64,000 bases of DNA. It comes from Axinella damicornis. Its lineage: Eukaryota > Porifera > Demospongiae > Axinellida > Axinellidae. The translations under genes were made by a program, and so were the position numbers. The stretch lies in assembly GCA_963931865.1 (NCBI GenBank), contig OZ007507.1, positions 12,872,932 through 12,936,931 on the forward strand, given 5' to 3'. Shown piece by piece: positions 1 to 13,100 of the stretch; positions within the stretch are counted from its first letter, which is position 1; each line of letters begins with the position of its first letter. The notes beneath the pieces were generated by a model. The model was given only the letters and a program-made list of their open reading frames with translations, was not told the origin of the DNA and searched no databases.

Positions 1-1106
1 GTAAGTGTGTACGGAAAGATGCCAACCTCTCACTCTCTCAAGTTGGACAACTTGTCATGGAATCCCTGGAGAGAAATTTTAGTGGTTCACAGCAGTTTTC
101 AGAGATATGTGAAGTGTTTTTGGATAGAGTGAGTTTCTAAAATTTATAATGTACCAATCTCATTGTCATATTGAATGATCTTCCTTCTGCTAGATGAAAT
201 TGTTGTCCACTGATGATGTGAGAAGGCGTAATGCTGTGCAGGTTTTGAAAGATAGCCTTGATGATACACCTACCACTGAGGATGAAGTTCGATACAAGAT
301 CATTATTCATTCCAGCGAAGATGACTCCCTGGTGAGGGTGCTTTTCCAGCACAAGTTACTGGAGAGGCAGAATACACGAATTTACATGTGCAGTGATTTT
401 CCTGGAGACACCGAACTGCAAAAGGTAGGATAAATTATGCTCAATTTTGACTCTGATAACTTGAACTGAATTAATGTACAATAATTTTGAGTTGCATGCA
501 CATATTGTACATATAACACTTGTTCTGAAATAGTATAGACCTTTCTGAACCAGTCTCACTGTTGATCCAATATCAATCACTGTGTCATCTAATGGCTGAC
601 GGCCCTAAGATTCTAATAATGTGAATGTTCTCTACACCTTTATGTGATATCACTGCCCAAGCTAAGTAGGCATTTTATCCTAGGAGAAACTAACTTAAAG
701 CACTCAGATCACTTGCTGTGTTTTGCTTTGCTTTTCGCAGATTGACACAATTGCTGGGATCAGGCATTCTGCCATTCAAGGCCACATTATAATAATGTTG
801 CAAACCGATGACATTCATGAGAGTTTCTACGATTTGTTTAATCGGAGATTTCAGCGAATTGATGATCCAAATTCTGGAACACGACTGTATGCTAACATTA
901 CGATAGGTGCTCATCTTAAGCCTTGCCGTGTACATCCCAAATTTCAGTGCGTCGTAGCCATTAAGAACTCAGAACTGGACCAAGCACCAGCACCTTTCTT
1001 GAACAGGTTTGAGAAGTATTACATAACACACAAAGACATTTTAGAATTCGTTCTTGGGAGTTTGCCACCGGGAATCATTTCTGTTGTGGAGGCTGCAATC
1101 AGCAAG
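1..1106 (+). CDS. RNF213: Gene A exons 1-3: AAA-core segment following the AAA4 module
   Basis: Exons 1-128, 194-424 and 741-1106. The first two match the last two exons of gene B at 60983-61407. Over the 71 residues after the variable start of exon 2, the proteins are identical, and five base differences are all silent. Exon 3 carries the stretch LDQAPAPFLNRFEKYY, which corresponds to the Asn-Arg-(Phe/Leu)-Glu-Lys signature following an AAA sensor region in vertebrate RNF213. I see no Walker A motif in these three exons, as expected for one of the degenerate AAA modules of the family. Intron 425-740 (316 bp) shows nothing notable. Confidence 0.8.
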
Positions 1107-4100
1107 GTACATAATTGTGATAGCTGCTCAGTATTGAGTGTAATCTGCTTCCTGTCTATTTTGTATAACATATAATTATAAGAGAATTGGTAGTCCTCAA
1201 ATAGTAAGTAATCGTTACCAAGTGACATTATTCATCTACAGGTGCGACAGTTTATACAGCGCATTGGTGGATCATCCATTTATGGATTTTGCGAAGAGAC
1301 TCTGGATTCGTTGGTGCTCACTGTACTGCCAGTGGTTTCTGAACCTCCTCTGTCTACGGGGATTAAACTGCCATTTCAGCAACTGACGTCTGTTGATAAC
1401 TTTGAAAATGAACAAGAGAAACAGACCTACATTTTGCAAGTTCTGACCGAAGCATTGAGACAACATTTCAAATTTTGTTTCCAGCAGGTGAGTGGTCTCA
1501 TTTTACTGTAACTATACAATTGAATCGATGTTGCGTAGTTTTAGGTTGTTTTTGGTTTTCTTATTCCTCAGTGTCCAGCAGAAGAACTGAAGCATGATGC
1601 TGACTGTTTGTTCCACTTAGTGTTGAGTTTCAATCCAAACTTTGAAGGAGCCATGAAGACGGAAGTGAAGGACGTGCAAACAGCCAAAGCAGCCATTCAC
1701 TCTGCTCTTGAAGCACTTCAGAGAGGCCATATTGATTTCACTGAGGCATTATCTCCTGCGACTCAATTGATGTGGTCACTACTTGTCCAATGGCTTGTCA
1801 GACATTTTTGTAAGCAGTTGATTCAGCTGATGACCCCAGAAGCGCTAGTATTGCATGGGAAGCAGATCCCATCATCGTACATCCACTGCTACCTCAGCTA
1901 CCAGAAACATTTCAGCTTGAAGGACCTAATACAACAGCAGCTTGACAAAGTAGTTGTGCAAGGGAATAGGTATGGAATTACAGTAGATTAGTACATTGTA
2001 CATGTACCCTGCACCTGCACACATACTGCATGCAAGTGACCTCCCCAAGGCCTGTTAGGTACAATCTGTTTGTAATTGCAAACAGATTGCATACTGTGGC
2101 AGGGTATCATCAGCATCTTCTGCAATTTACACTACCAACAAAAAATGATAGTGCCACTCACATTGCCGACTCACTTCCACATTCCTATTAAAAGACATGC
2201 TATTGCTCTTTGTTTTCAGGTCAAATACTAAGTTGCTGTGTTTCACAAGAACATCACCACTGATACACAACCTGCCAAGTATGTACCCTAGCACAGTTCA
2301 CTCTGTTACTGAACAAGCAGACCATGAAGGCAATCTCTCTAGCCAAGTCTTTAACCGTGTACCGGAACTAGTTGTCTGTAAACTGGAAGGTGCTCATTCA
2401 CAGCAAAGTGTGAAAGAGATGTTGAAGGAGTTTACTGAATCTAATAAGCAAGTTATGCTTCTGTTAGCCAACATGCAGGAAGTCTCTAAAAGCGCTATTA
2501 ACCACCTCAGAGTAATGATAGAAGAAGAAGAAGCTGCTGCTGCGGAATCTTGTAGACCAAAGCTCTTTCTGCTCCTGCTGCATTTTCCACCAGCCATGTT
2601 TTTTACTGCTTGCTACCCGTCACTCTTCCTGGAAGGATGGGACCATTACTACCTTGACACTATTGCTCACGGCCATTCCCATGGTATCATTGATAGTGTG
2701 GAATGGCTTCATATGAGTTGCTTTCCCACAGAGCAAAATCTAACTCTTATTGAAGACTCTTTTTTCTTGATGTTGAAAGATCTTCTACCTCAGTCCATTC
2801 CCCACGTGGTCTCACGACTATCGTTTGGCTCCGAATCGTCTAGAAAATTCAATCGGCCAATGAAACCATTGGCAAGATGTGAAATCTTGCACAGGCTCTT
2901 TGCGACTGATCTTGGCGATGCGCTCTGCCACCACTTCCGCTCATACTGGAAGGCGGAAGTTATGACTGAATATCTCCATCGAGCTGTGAAATTTACACAA
3001 ACAGGTCAAACTACCTTGAATATTACAGACTCAATTCATTCCATTATGAAGTCCCACTTTTTGGACTTTGTTGTGTACATGGTTGACTACGTGAATGACA
3101 ATTACAACCTTGATATCTTCTTCGGCTCTGATAGTGATGTTGTGAAAAAGCTCTTCTTGGATGTAACAAGATGCCTCCCAATTCCTCAGAAGCTGTCTAA
3201 ACTGAAGATTTTGAGCGGCATTCAGCATCAGTCAAAGTATAGGAAGACAGTTATTGGACGTTACCAGTTTCCTTTCTTTCAGGTTATATGTCCTCAGATT
3301 GTTGGCATAGTAAAAGAGGTTGCTCTCCACCTTAGACAGTCAGGGGATTTGCAAGATGGTGATGACCGTTTGCCAGACCAGCAAGTTGGAGATCAGGTGG
3401 TCTTTGGATTTGAACATCAGTTGCAGAAGGAGGTGGAAGAGCGTCTAATTCAAATGAAGGTAACTTAAAGTTGTGTGCGTGCACTTTTTCTTGATTGCAG
3501 ACGATTCTAGTGATCTTTGTTCTCTGCAGGATCAACAGGGATGTACTGCAGTAGCTGTTGCTGCAATGGATGAGCATAGGGAACTTTGGGACAGATACTT
3601 CCATGATTTCACCAGGGAACAGCTTTCACTGTGGTCGCACAATAAGCACATTGTTGAAGAGACCGTTGAAGCAGCCTTTGGAACAGTTTCTATTCCTTCA
3701 GCTTCCAACATATCTCAGTTGACATCGCTGCATGTTTACACATACCTGAATCAGCAAAGCATTTCAGCGAACGTTGCTTCTCTTGGATCTCTAATCAAAC
3801 TATCTTCAATATCTGATAACATTTCTGGAAGACTTCGTTCTGCATCAAGTGCTTCAGAAGTTCTCTTGAAGACTGAGGATACAAACACATTCGTACTGAA
3901 CACTCTCTTCCACACGCTTCTGGCTGCTTCTGGGAAACACCGAGCTTCGGTTGCTAATATGAAGCTGTGGTATGGTGCCTATCATGCAATGGTAAGTGTT
4001 AAGTGAATATTAAATTTTGTTGTGTGTAAATAGTTAAAGACTCCTCCAATAAACTAATGATCCCTGTGGTGTCTGCTGGATGTCAGACTGAAATAGCCAG

Positions 4101-7100
4101 CTATGGAGTGCACTGCTAACAATTTGCCCCTCTGATGATCAGGGAAAAAACTGTTGGTGCATTGTAGGCATCTTTAGTCTGTGATGTAGAGTGGGAGTCA
4201 ATCCTGACCTGTGCTACAGCAGGTACACTTGCGTATCAGCTCTGGTAGTCAATCCTGACCTGTGCTACAGCAGGTACACTTGCGTATCAGCTCTGGTAGT
4301 CAATCCTGACCTGTGCTACAGCAGGTACACTTGCGTATCAGCTCTGGTAGTCAATCCTGACCTGTGCTACAGCAGGTACACTTGCGTATCAGCTCTGGTA
4401 GATTCATGCATTTGTAGAGTGCTGTGATTTAATCTCAGTGATAGCTTTCGTCTCAAAGAAGGGCTCTTGCTAGCAACACAAGGTGAGATATTGCTGCAAA
4501 AGTGGTTTAGTCTTGGACTTGCATAACTTACTCCATCACAGTTATGTATCTACCCATTTGACATAGCTACGTGTGAGTGGCCTAATATTACAATAACGTG
4601 TTTCTCATCCCTTGATGACCTAATTCACTTTTCTCATAGATATATTCACCAGCTATACGCAAACGTATCTACAGTTCGCTATCTGCAACATCTGAGGCAA
4701 AGTTGAATATCATGCATGCCGCCTTCCTGGCTGTTCAGTATGATCCCAGTGATGATGGCGTACTGATGAGGTGCCAGGTTATGGTTAACAGTGTCTGTAG
4801 TGGACATTTCATGATGCCTAGCTTCGAGGTAAGCTGTTCATTCATTGTGCCTAGTGAATAGTGATTACTCAATGTTTCACATTTCCTGATAGCTGAGAGA
4901 AGATTGCCCACAGATGCCTGAAATTTCGAATGCAGTTATGGAAGCATTTCATCACTCCCAAGGGACAGATGTCTTTAAGTCAAATCGACCTGTTTTGTCA
5001 TTCATAACCGAGGGGTTACTCGCACACTTCTTCTGTTATCATAACGTGCTGGATAGCAGAAATATTTTGTGGTTTCTTGAACATGTAAACGAGCAGGAAC
5101 ACATTTTGAAGGTGCAGTTACCCCAACTTATATCACATCTTTCACTTTCACTGAGTTCGAGAAGTGATTCTGAAGACATCCAATTCCCGCTGCCATCTTC
5201 TTATTCTAACACTCATGATATTCCGCTCGCTATGTTGAAGTACTACCTGCTAAGAATTCTTGGCTCATGCAATGAAGATTATGAAGGAAAGAAGCAGTGG
5301 GTCCCTCCTTATGAGACTGAGGTAAATTAGTCCATTCTTGGGTAACCTTTTAGGCTAAGTATGGGGTAGCCATTCAACGATTGAGTGTATTATATGACAG
5401 TTAACCACTAATGGGGTGCAAAATAATGATGTTTTTGTAGCATGTAAATATTAATTTGTTCATTTTTGTGGAGGTGCCAAACTTATGATCACCATGAAGT
5501 TACCGTAGTCGCGCGTTATTAGGAGCATCTCACTTATAGGCGCATATTCACTGTTAGGCGCAGGTTCAACTCTCGTCCAAGGTAAGCGCTGCAGTCTTCT
5601 TCCTGCCATTTTCGATCCTTCAGAGTGGAAAGCAGCTATATTCGAATTGAAGCGCGCTTCCTATACGAGGAATGTCATTATTTTGATATTCGTTATTAGG
5701 CACATCTCGCTTATAGGCGCTTATTTCCTTCCTGTGGAGTTATAGGCGCATGCATGCGCCTAATAATGTGCGACTATGGTATAAGTGCACCTTTAGCTAT
5801 GAATAACTATACCATATTTCACATAAAGTTTTAATAAATTCCTTGTGAAATAATCTTCCTGCATGATGTTTTTGGTTACTGTGCCAAAATTTATTACAGG
5901 GTCGTGCTATGGTTGGAAAATTCCTGGCTCGAAGGGTTTCACGCGATGTCTCTGGAACATATGTACCTCCATTTTATCAGTTGCCCGGAGCAGCTGTCAT
6001 TGAGGTTTGTGAGTGCATGAATTGTAATCAGCATTGCACATTGTCAGTAATGAACTGCTCTCATTGCATCACAGAATGACCTGCAATCCCAGCCACTTGC
6101 GTATCTGTACTTCCTGACAGTCCTGGAATATCTATCCCATCAGGACAATGACCTCTCTCATTTGCTTAATGTTGCATTAGAGGTAAGAACACTCTATGCA
6201 TTAGCTTTTGGAGTCTGTAATATATTCAATGAAAGTTCTTTCTCATAGGTGTATGAGAATAGTCCCGATGAAAGGAGCGAAAAGATACTGCACTGCATTG
6301 AGAAGCAAGCTCTTGTCCAGACTATCATAAAGGAATTTGCAAAACATTTGGATCCTGAGAAGTATATATTCGTTACTTCTGTGAGTGAACGATCTTCCTG
6401 AGTTTGCATTTTTATGGGGTGGGTGGTAATCGATGTGAACAGAAGTTGTCATGGTATGAAAATGCATACAATCTAATTCTCCTTTTCTGTTAATTAACAG
6501 AAACTGGCAAACTTACAGAAAGCCTTGAATGGGCTTTTGGATGAGCACACATCTGGAGGGAGAATTGAGGTTCACGGCAATATCCTTGCAATGCACCTGC
6601 TGAAAGAAACGCAAAGTTTGGAGAAGTTCACAAGATTGATTACAGAAGAGTATGATACTCACTGCACAGACTACCAGTGCCTTAGAGGATTCAGTGGAAT
6701 TTTTAAGGTACAAGCTTTTGGAATCTTCCTATTGATCATTATTTGAAAGTATGACTGTATACATGTATGCCATCCTTGTTCAGGAACCATATGTCTCGAG
6801 AGCAAACTTCTTCCATTTATTTTCACAAGAAGACCCGAGTTCTCAGCTGGGAAAACTCCACCAGCAAGTTCGCAAGGTGGTCATGGAAGTTGCGGAGGGA
6901 AAAGCTAAACCAAGCCGACTCATCAAGCTAGCAAAAGAATGGCAAGTTTCTGAAACAATGATCTAACCAGTTTATATTACCAACTTCTGTGTAACATAAT
7001 GGTAAGTGACGATTGCATCCTTACTTTTAAATTCAGGTGCGAGTAAATGTTATTATCTGTTGAGTTCCTGGTGCTCACTACTTTTCTTTAAACTGCAGTC

Positions 7101-10100
7101 AAAGAAGTCAGATATCGCTGCCAGCGTCTGAAAGTGTGGAGTGGATGGATAAGCTACCCTGTCTCAGAATGATGGTCTGGCTTACTGTATACCAAGATAT
7201 ATACAATAAGAAAGTAAGGGACAGGATGTATACATGTCAAACCTTCATTGGTAAAATCCAGCACTGTCTATGTGGTGTGCTCAACATTAGGTTGATCAAT
7301 TTTCTCCATGTATCATTACGTACATGAGTTGGTGAAATAAGATCTCATTACCAACACTGCAAAGTATGTAAAAGGTTCGTATGTGAACAAGGTCTGTGTA
7401 TTATCATTCTGTTCCAGATGCAGTCAACAGAACTGACTGATGCTTGCAATAAACTACCACAAGACCTTTTTGATGTGCCCTTCGGTCAACTGATTCGGTG
7501 GTTTGCTAGTTCCAAAGATCGTGCTAAACCTGGACTGCTCAATAAACTTTTTTCTCCTTCCAATTCAGGTTAGGTGATCATATAATATTTTGCATGGTGA
7601 TATAATAAGCATTTGTAACTATGGTGAGTAACAGCTAGGTTACTCTTAACTCTTGTCTTGTTTTGTAGATCCTACCGATATTCATCTCCGTCACTCTGTG
7701 GCTAACCTGGTGGCCTGTGCTCTAGGGACCCATGAGAACACAAGGAGTTCTCACCTGTGGTACCTTACATTTGCACCTGAAACTCTCAAGGGAACCTACT
7801 TGGCTGGATGCATGGTACGAAGTCCAGTTTATTTGTAGCAGTGTGATTTAGCAAACGTGCGACATGTTTATGTATTGGTTAGCAGTATGATGCAACTAAC
7901 ATAAGACATGTAGGGAAAAAGAGATCAAGATATTGGAAAGGGGTGGAGTGCCACACAGTAAATTTTATGTTATGAGACACTTTGCTTCAGTCATGCGGGA
8001 TATGCACTTATGAATAATTAAGGAGTTAGAAAAACCAAAATGGAAGATAAAAAAAAAGAGTTCCTCTTTCAATGAGAACCATGTAATTCACCCGTGTGTA
8101 ATTCTGTGCACAGAATGACGGTACCGTCAGTGTTGAAGAGGGACGACCATATGAAAGAGGAGTGCAACTCACAAACAAGGAAATGAGGGGCCTTTTACTG
8201 CACTCTACCAGGAGAACTCTCAGCCTCAATTCCCACTACATGCTGCTTTGGATAAATGTAGCCTCATTCTGTGTGTCGCTGCTGACCAGAGAGGGTGGCT
8301 GCAGGTTGAGGGGGATATTTTCTAGTACAGTGTCAGTCGAAGAGTATTGTGTTTCCCAGCTTCGCCACATTTGGAAGCTAATGAGAAGCAACATGCGACT
8401 TACAGATGAGGAGCTGTCATATTTGGTGATGATGTGCATGAGAAGACAACTTCAGGTGTGTTTGTGTCGAAGTCTATGCTTGATTACGTATGTATAAAAT
8501 GTCCTTGTGATACGTACGTATGTATGTACGTAAGAGTATGGTTTTCATCTATTCATCTACCACAGATTTGGGCGAGCTCTCCAGTAAGCATGAGTGGACC
8601 AATTACAGATCCCGCAAAGATTGTGGTGTATGAGAAACGATGGCATGCTGATATCTTTGTGCCTTGCCTTAAGAAACTTGGAACCGAGGTATGTGTGCAT
8701 GAGTTAAAGTGTAGTTGAATGGGACCTGTTAAAGTAGGAAGATCATTCTGCATGATTTTAATTCTATGGCAATTCTCCATTCAAACCCCCCCCCCCCCCC
8801 CCCCCCCCTCCAATTTTTAAATCATTGGGTCAGTAGGCCCATTATGTAGATGCTTGTAATATGACCACCATGTCAGTGATCTCTTGCCACTTTGCAGTTC
8901 TTCAAGCATTTACGATCTCCACTGAGAAAGTTGATAACTGAGATCAGGTATTTATGATTGCTGTTCCTTTTGTGAAGTTGATAGATGAGATTGGACATAC
9001 ATACACTTAGTTTGAGGAAGTTGTTAATTGAGACAAGATGATTTGAGGAAGTTGGTAGTAATATTATAAGTTGAGGTATGGGTGAGCATTGATACTTTGG
9101 TACTCTACATCCTTTCCAATAATCTGCTCCTACCACTTTGCGTCGTTGATGACATTCTGTTTGAAGGTACATGGAAGCTTGCTACCCACATTTTCCAGAA
9201 GACACAACTGCTCTTCATTCTCTGCTTTCATTGCCTGATGTGCACGTGAAGTCACAAGATAAACTAGCAGTGCTGTCCATGTTCATCTGCAAAATGCCAG
9301 AAATACAGACTATTCTTCCCTTCTTGCCTGACTTCATGGAGTTCTACCAGTGGCTCCATAGGGATCTTGCGGGAGTGCTGACACCAGAAGTAGCTGACAG
9401 AATCTCCATCAAAAAATTGGTTGATCGCATCTCGAGGCACAATGGTGAAAGTGGCAGTAAGCTGATGTCTCTGTACAAAAGAGTGAAAGGTAACTATATT
9501 ATGTGATGAAATCGGTTGGTGTGCACTTCATGGCTTTAGAGATGTTCTACTCGATCTATACTAGGTGGCTACAATCACTATTTGAGGACTAAAGTTGGTG
9601 TAATGTCTGTTGGGGATTTCGACAGCATTCGTGTTAGACGTTTCCTCACTCTGAGTGCCAGTGCACCTACTGAAACCTCAGAGGACATTTTATACGGACT
9701 CATCTCTGAAATGGTAATTTTTGTTTTAGAGACCATGTCAAGCATCACTTAATAAATTCTGTCATTCTTGCAGGTAACCTGCCATAATGCCCTCCTGGAT
9801 TGCATTCAAATTGTAGAATCTCGTTCAAAGGAAGCACACATGTTCCGTTACATTCAAGAGACTATTCCCAGTATCACACCAGCTGAAGTTACCGAGAATG
9901 TGTGCATTGTTGGAAGATCAGAAGTGTAAGTTCGCAATTTTCTGTTTGGGGCAGTGCTGTTTGAAAGTTTGACCCTGGTAAATAAGGAACCGTTTGCTTT
10001 TGGCAAAATTGGTAGACTTTTCATTGGCGTCAGCAGTGGGGTTTTCAGTGATTTGGTCTGTAGATATATTGCCAGTAGGAACTTTAGCTTATATTGGACT

Positions 10101-13100
10101 TCGGAACAAGAGTTTGTATGACTGTATTAATATTGTATTCTGTCTATACATTATAGAGAGAAACTGCAAAATGAACTCCTTCAGTTGGTCTCCCGAAGAC
10201 ACCACGTCTCTACGCCAACTCAGAATCTGGGTGATCTCAACATGCAGCCCCACCTGCTAAATTTGCATGACATGCTGAAGTTACAAGAAGATGTCGTGTC
10301 TCGGTACCTAATTGGACGGCCAAGGATTGAAAATATATCTTCTATACATATTCCGTTTGCCTTTCGAGCTTCAAAGCCCACTTCTGATGCTCATCCACTC
10401 AAGTACGTGTGCTGTTGTTGACTTCCTAAACCGCAAAGCTTCAGTAATTATAATAACTCTTCTGTATATCAATTACAGCTTTGCTCAAGATCTCAATCAG
10501 GTTGGAAAGCTTCTTCCGCCAATGCTCAAGGTAAGGATATCAGGAGTACTGAACTTACACGCAACCAGGGACACCGAACTTTTGATCTTAGGCAGATTGT
10601 ATTGTGTTTATGGTACTGCATGTATAGCTATAACGTCTTGAGTTCAATGCACTTCAGTGGGCATAACTACTCGTATAGCACTTGCACGCCATGTTGGGGG
10701 AAGCACAAGGCCTCAATTAGCACGTGCCGCGGTCTCATTTTTGACCAAGGTAGAATGGTATTCTTCTATCTGGTACAATCACATGTCGTGTGAAATATGA
10801 AGTACACTAGCTATGAGAAAAGTGAATGAATAAATGCACGGTTTGACTTGTTCGTTCATCTTGGTTTCAATGAAGCCCATAAGAGCAGCATACAGTTAGA
10901 GGGCAAGTACATGCTCTGCTGGTGTTCTCTTCTATTTGCTATTTGTGTGAACGGGTAGTTTGTTGACACTACGTATTAGAAGATGCCAAAATTTGTAAGC
11001 ACCACTAGTGCTGTGATATTGCTCCTGGAGTCAACACTGATTATTGGGGGTTGAATAATTGCCAATTATTGTGGGTTGAATAATTGCCGATTATTGGGTG
11101 GAGAAATATGTTGTATGTACTTTATATGTTGTAATAGCAAAATATATGGTTTGCTACAAGTTTGAAGTGCTAAACTGTTGCATACGACCATTTTATGCTT
11201 TATTGTGCTCACTAAACAGATTTCAATAATTGATATCTCGATTTTACCTCCAATTTATTGGTTAAGATCTCTACATCGATCAAAATATATTGGTTATTGG
11301 TCACAGCTCCAAGCAGCACTGATCATTGCGGTCTTCTTCACCTTGCCAATCAAAGTTGATGATGAGTCATCATACTCTACATTTTTTTTATACCCACATG
11401 ACACATTCAGAACGACTTCACTGCAGATCATAGTGTACTGCAGCTACTTGAATGTGAGTTCCATTCAGCTGACTACCACACCATACTGGATGTTGTCACT
11501 GGGTTAAAGACTGCAGTCGCACTCCTTGAAAAGGTACGTATATAGTAATGTTAGGCACCATCTTGTTTTATGTAGTCTCGTTCCCAGGCCCGTGCTGGGT
11601 TCAGTTGCATGAATGTGTACTGCAAGTGACAAAAAGCTGGGCAGGGGCCTGGTAACGAGACTAGTTTATGTATGCTGTTGGCTAATTGTTGATGCCTCAG
11701 TGCCATCATTGTCTTGTATTTTTACAGAGAGTGCAAGGAACGGGTTCAGATGGTACAGACCTCCAAGAGGTTGCCTTGGAAGCCTTCCTGTGTACTGAGG
11801 AGGACAAAGCTCACCAAGGCCTTGAAATATTTGGAAAGAGGTTTGTTGGATTCATTTGCTATGGATTCATGCATGGTGTTTAGTATCTTTATTCTGAATT
11901 TTATAGATTGTCCGGACATCAGCTGTCCACTTTGATGCACCTGAGAGTCTCATCTATCTATCACACTTTCACTACCTTCGTACAATGGGCAGTTGAAGGG
12001 AGGTATGATTTCCACATGCTTCCGTACGCCCTGAAAACCCGTCTTAACCCAGGAGATGTGGAGCAACTTAAAAAGATTCAGTTTCTGTACAAGAAAGGTA
12101 TGCTGGTACTGAGAAACGTGCTGTGATAATAAGCTTGACAAGCTCTGAGATTGTTGCTGTTGCATGAGACTATCATGGCCATCATGCGGTTGTTATACAT
12201 TTGAATGGCCTACATACACCTGATTTGTGATACAGAATCTTAACACTCTCACATAATAGACACTCTCATTATACAGCTGGACTTTCATCTTTTTCACCAT
12301 ATGCATATTTATAGGGTCTGAACGCACAGAACTACTCACAGAGTTTAAGTTACTGGCAGAAGTACTGGACCTCCTGGAATCAAACCTAATGGTCATTGGC
12401 ACTCATGAGCAGGTACAGTTAGCAGTGTCTGCAACACCGTATGCACGTTGAGTTACTTCCTCTTTAAAATTAGGTGGCACTCGTTGACTATCTCAAAACC
12501 ATGTTCGTGTTTGAGGGCCACGATGAGTTTCTTGGGCTCATACCACAAACCATCCTGATCCAGCACTATGTGTCTCTGCGGATACTCTTGAAGCAGTTAG
12601 TTGTGAACCAAACTCACTTGTTACGTGTCTTTAAAGTTGATGCCAAGATTCGGAACGCTCTTCCGATATACATTCGCAGCTTTGCCGTAAACTGGAAGGC
12701 TTCTTCTAAAAACTGGAAGTCTTCCGAGAATCGGAAGGTTTATTCTGAAGATGCAGAAGGCTTCTTCTGTAGAGCACTTGCTTTGTACGTGCCTAAGTCT
12801 CCGAAAAATGGGGCAGCTTTGCTTACGCATCTTCTGGAGATTGTTTACGCCTTCTGTAGCTGCGCTTAGAGACGTGTTTGTAAAGGAAACCCGTACTAGC
12901 GATGGAAAGGTTTCTGAATCGCAGCATCAATTTTAATGATATGGATTGTACTTTGACACTGTTCTTGAAGGTAATTTGACTGAGTCATTGTCATTGGTTC
13001 TCAAGGTTAGTAGTGGAAGCCCAAAGAGATTCCCCCAAACAGGAAGGAGAAGTAGAAAAGCCCTGGTGTGAGCTAGTTCACAGCTTCTCAGGAGCCGCTG

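Noticed and set aside
4197..4400. Tandem 51-bp units considered as a CRISPR array
   Set aside because: Units are contiguous and identical with no unique spacers, in an intron of an animal gene.
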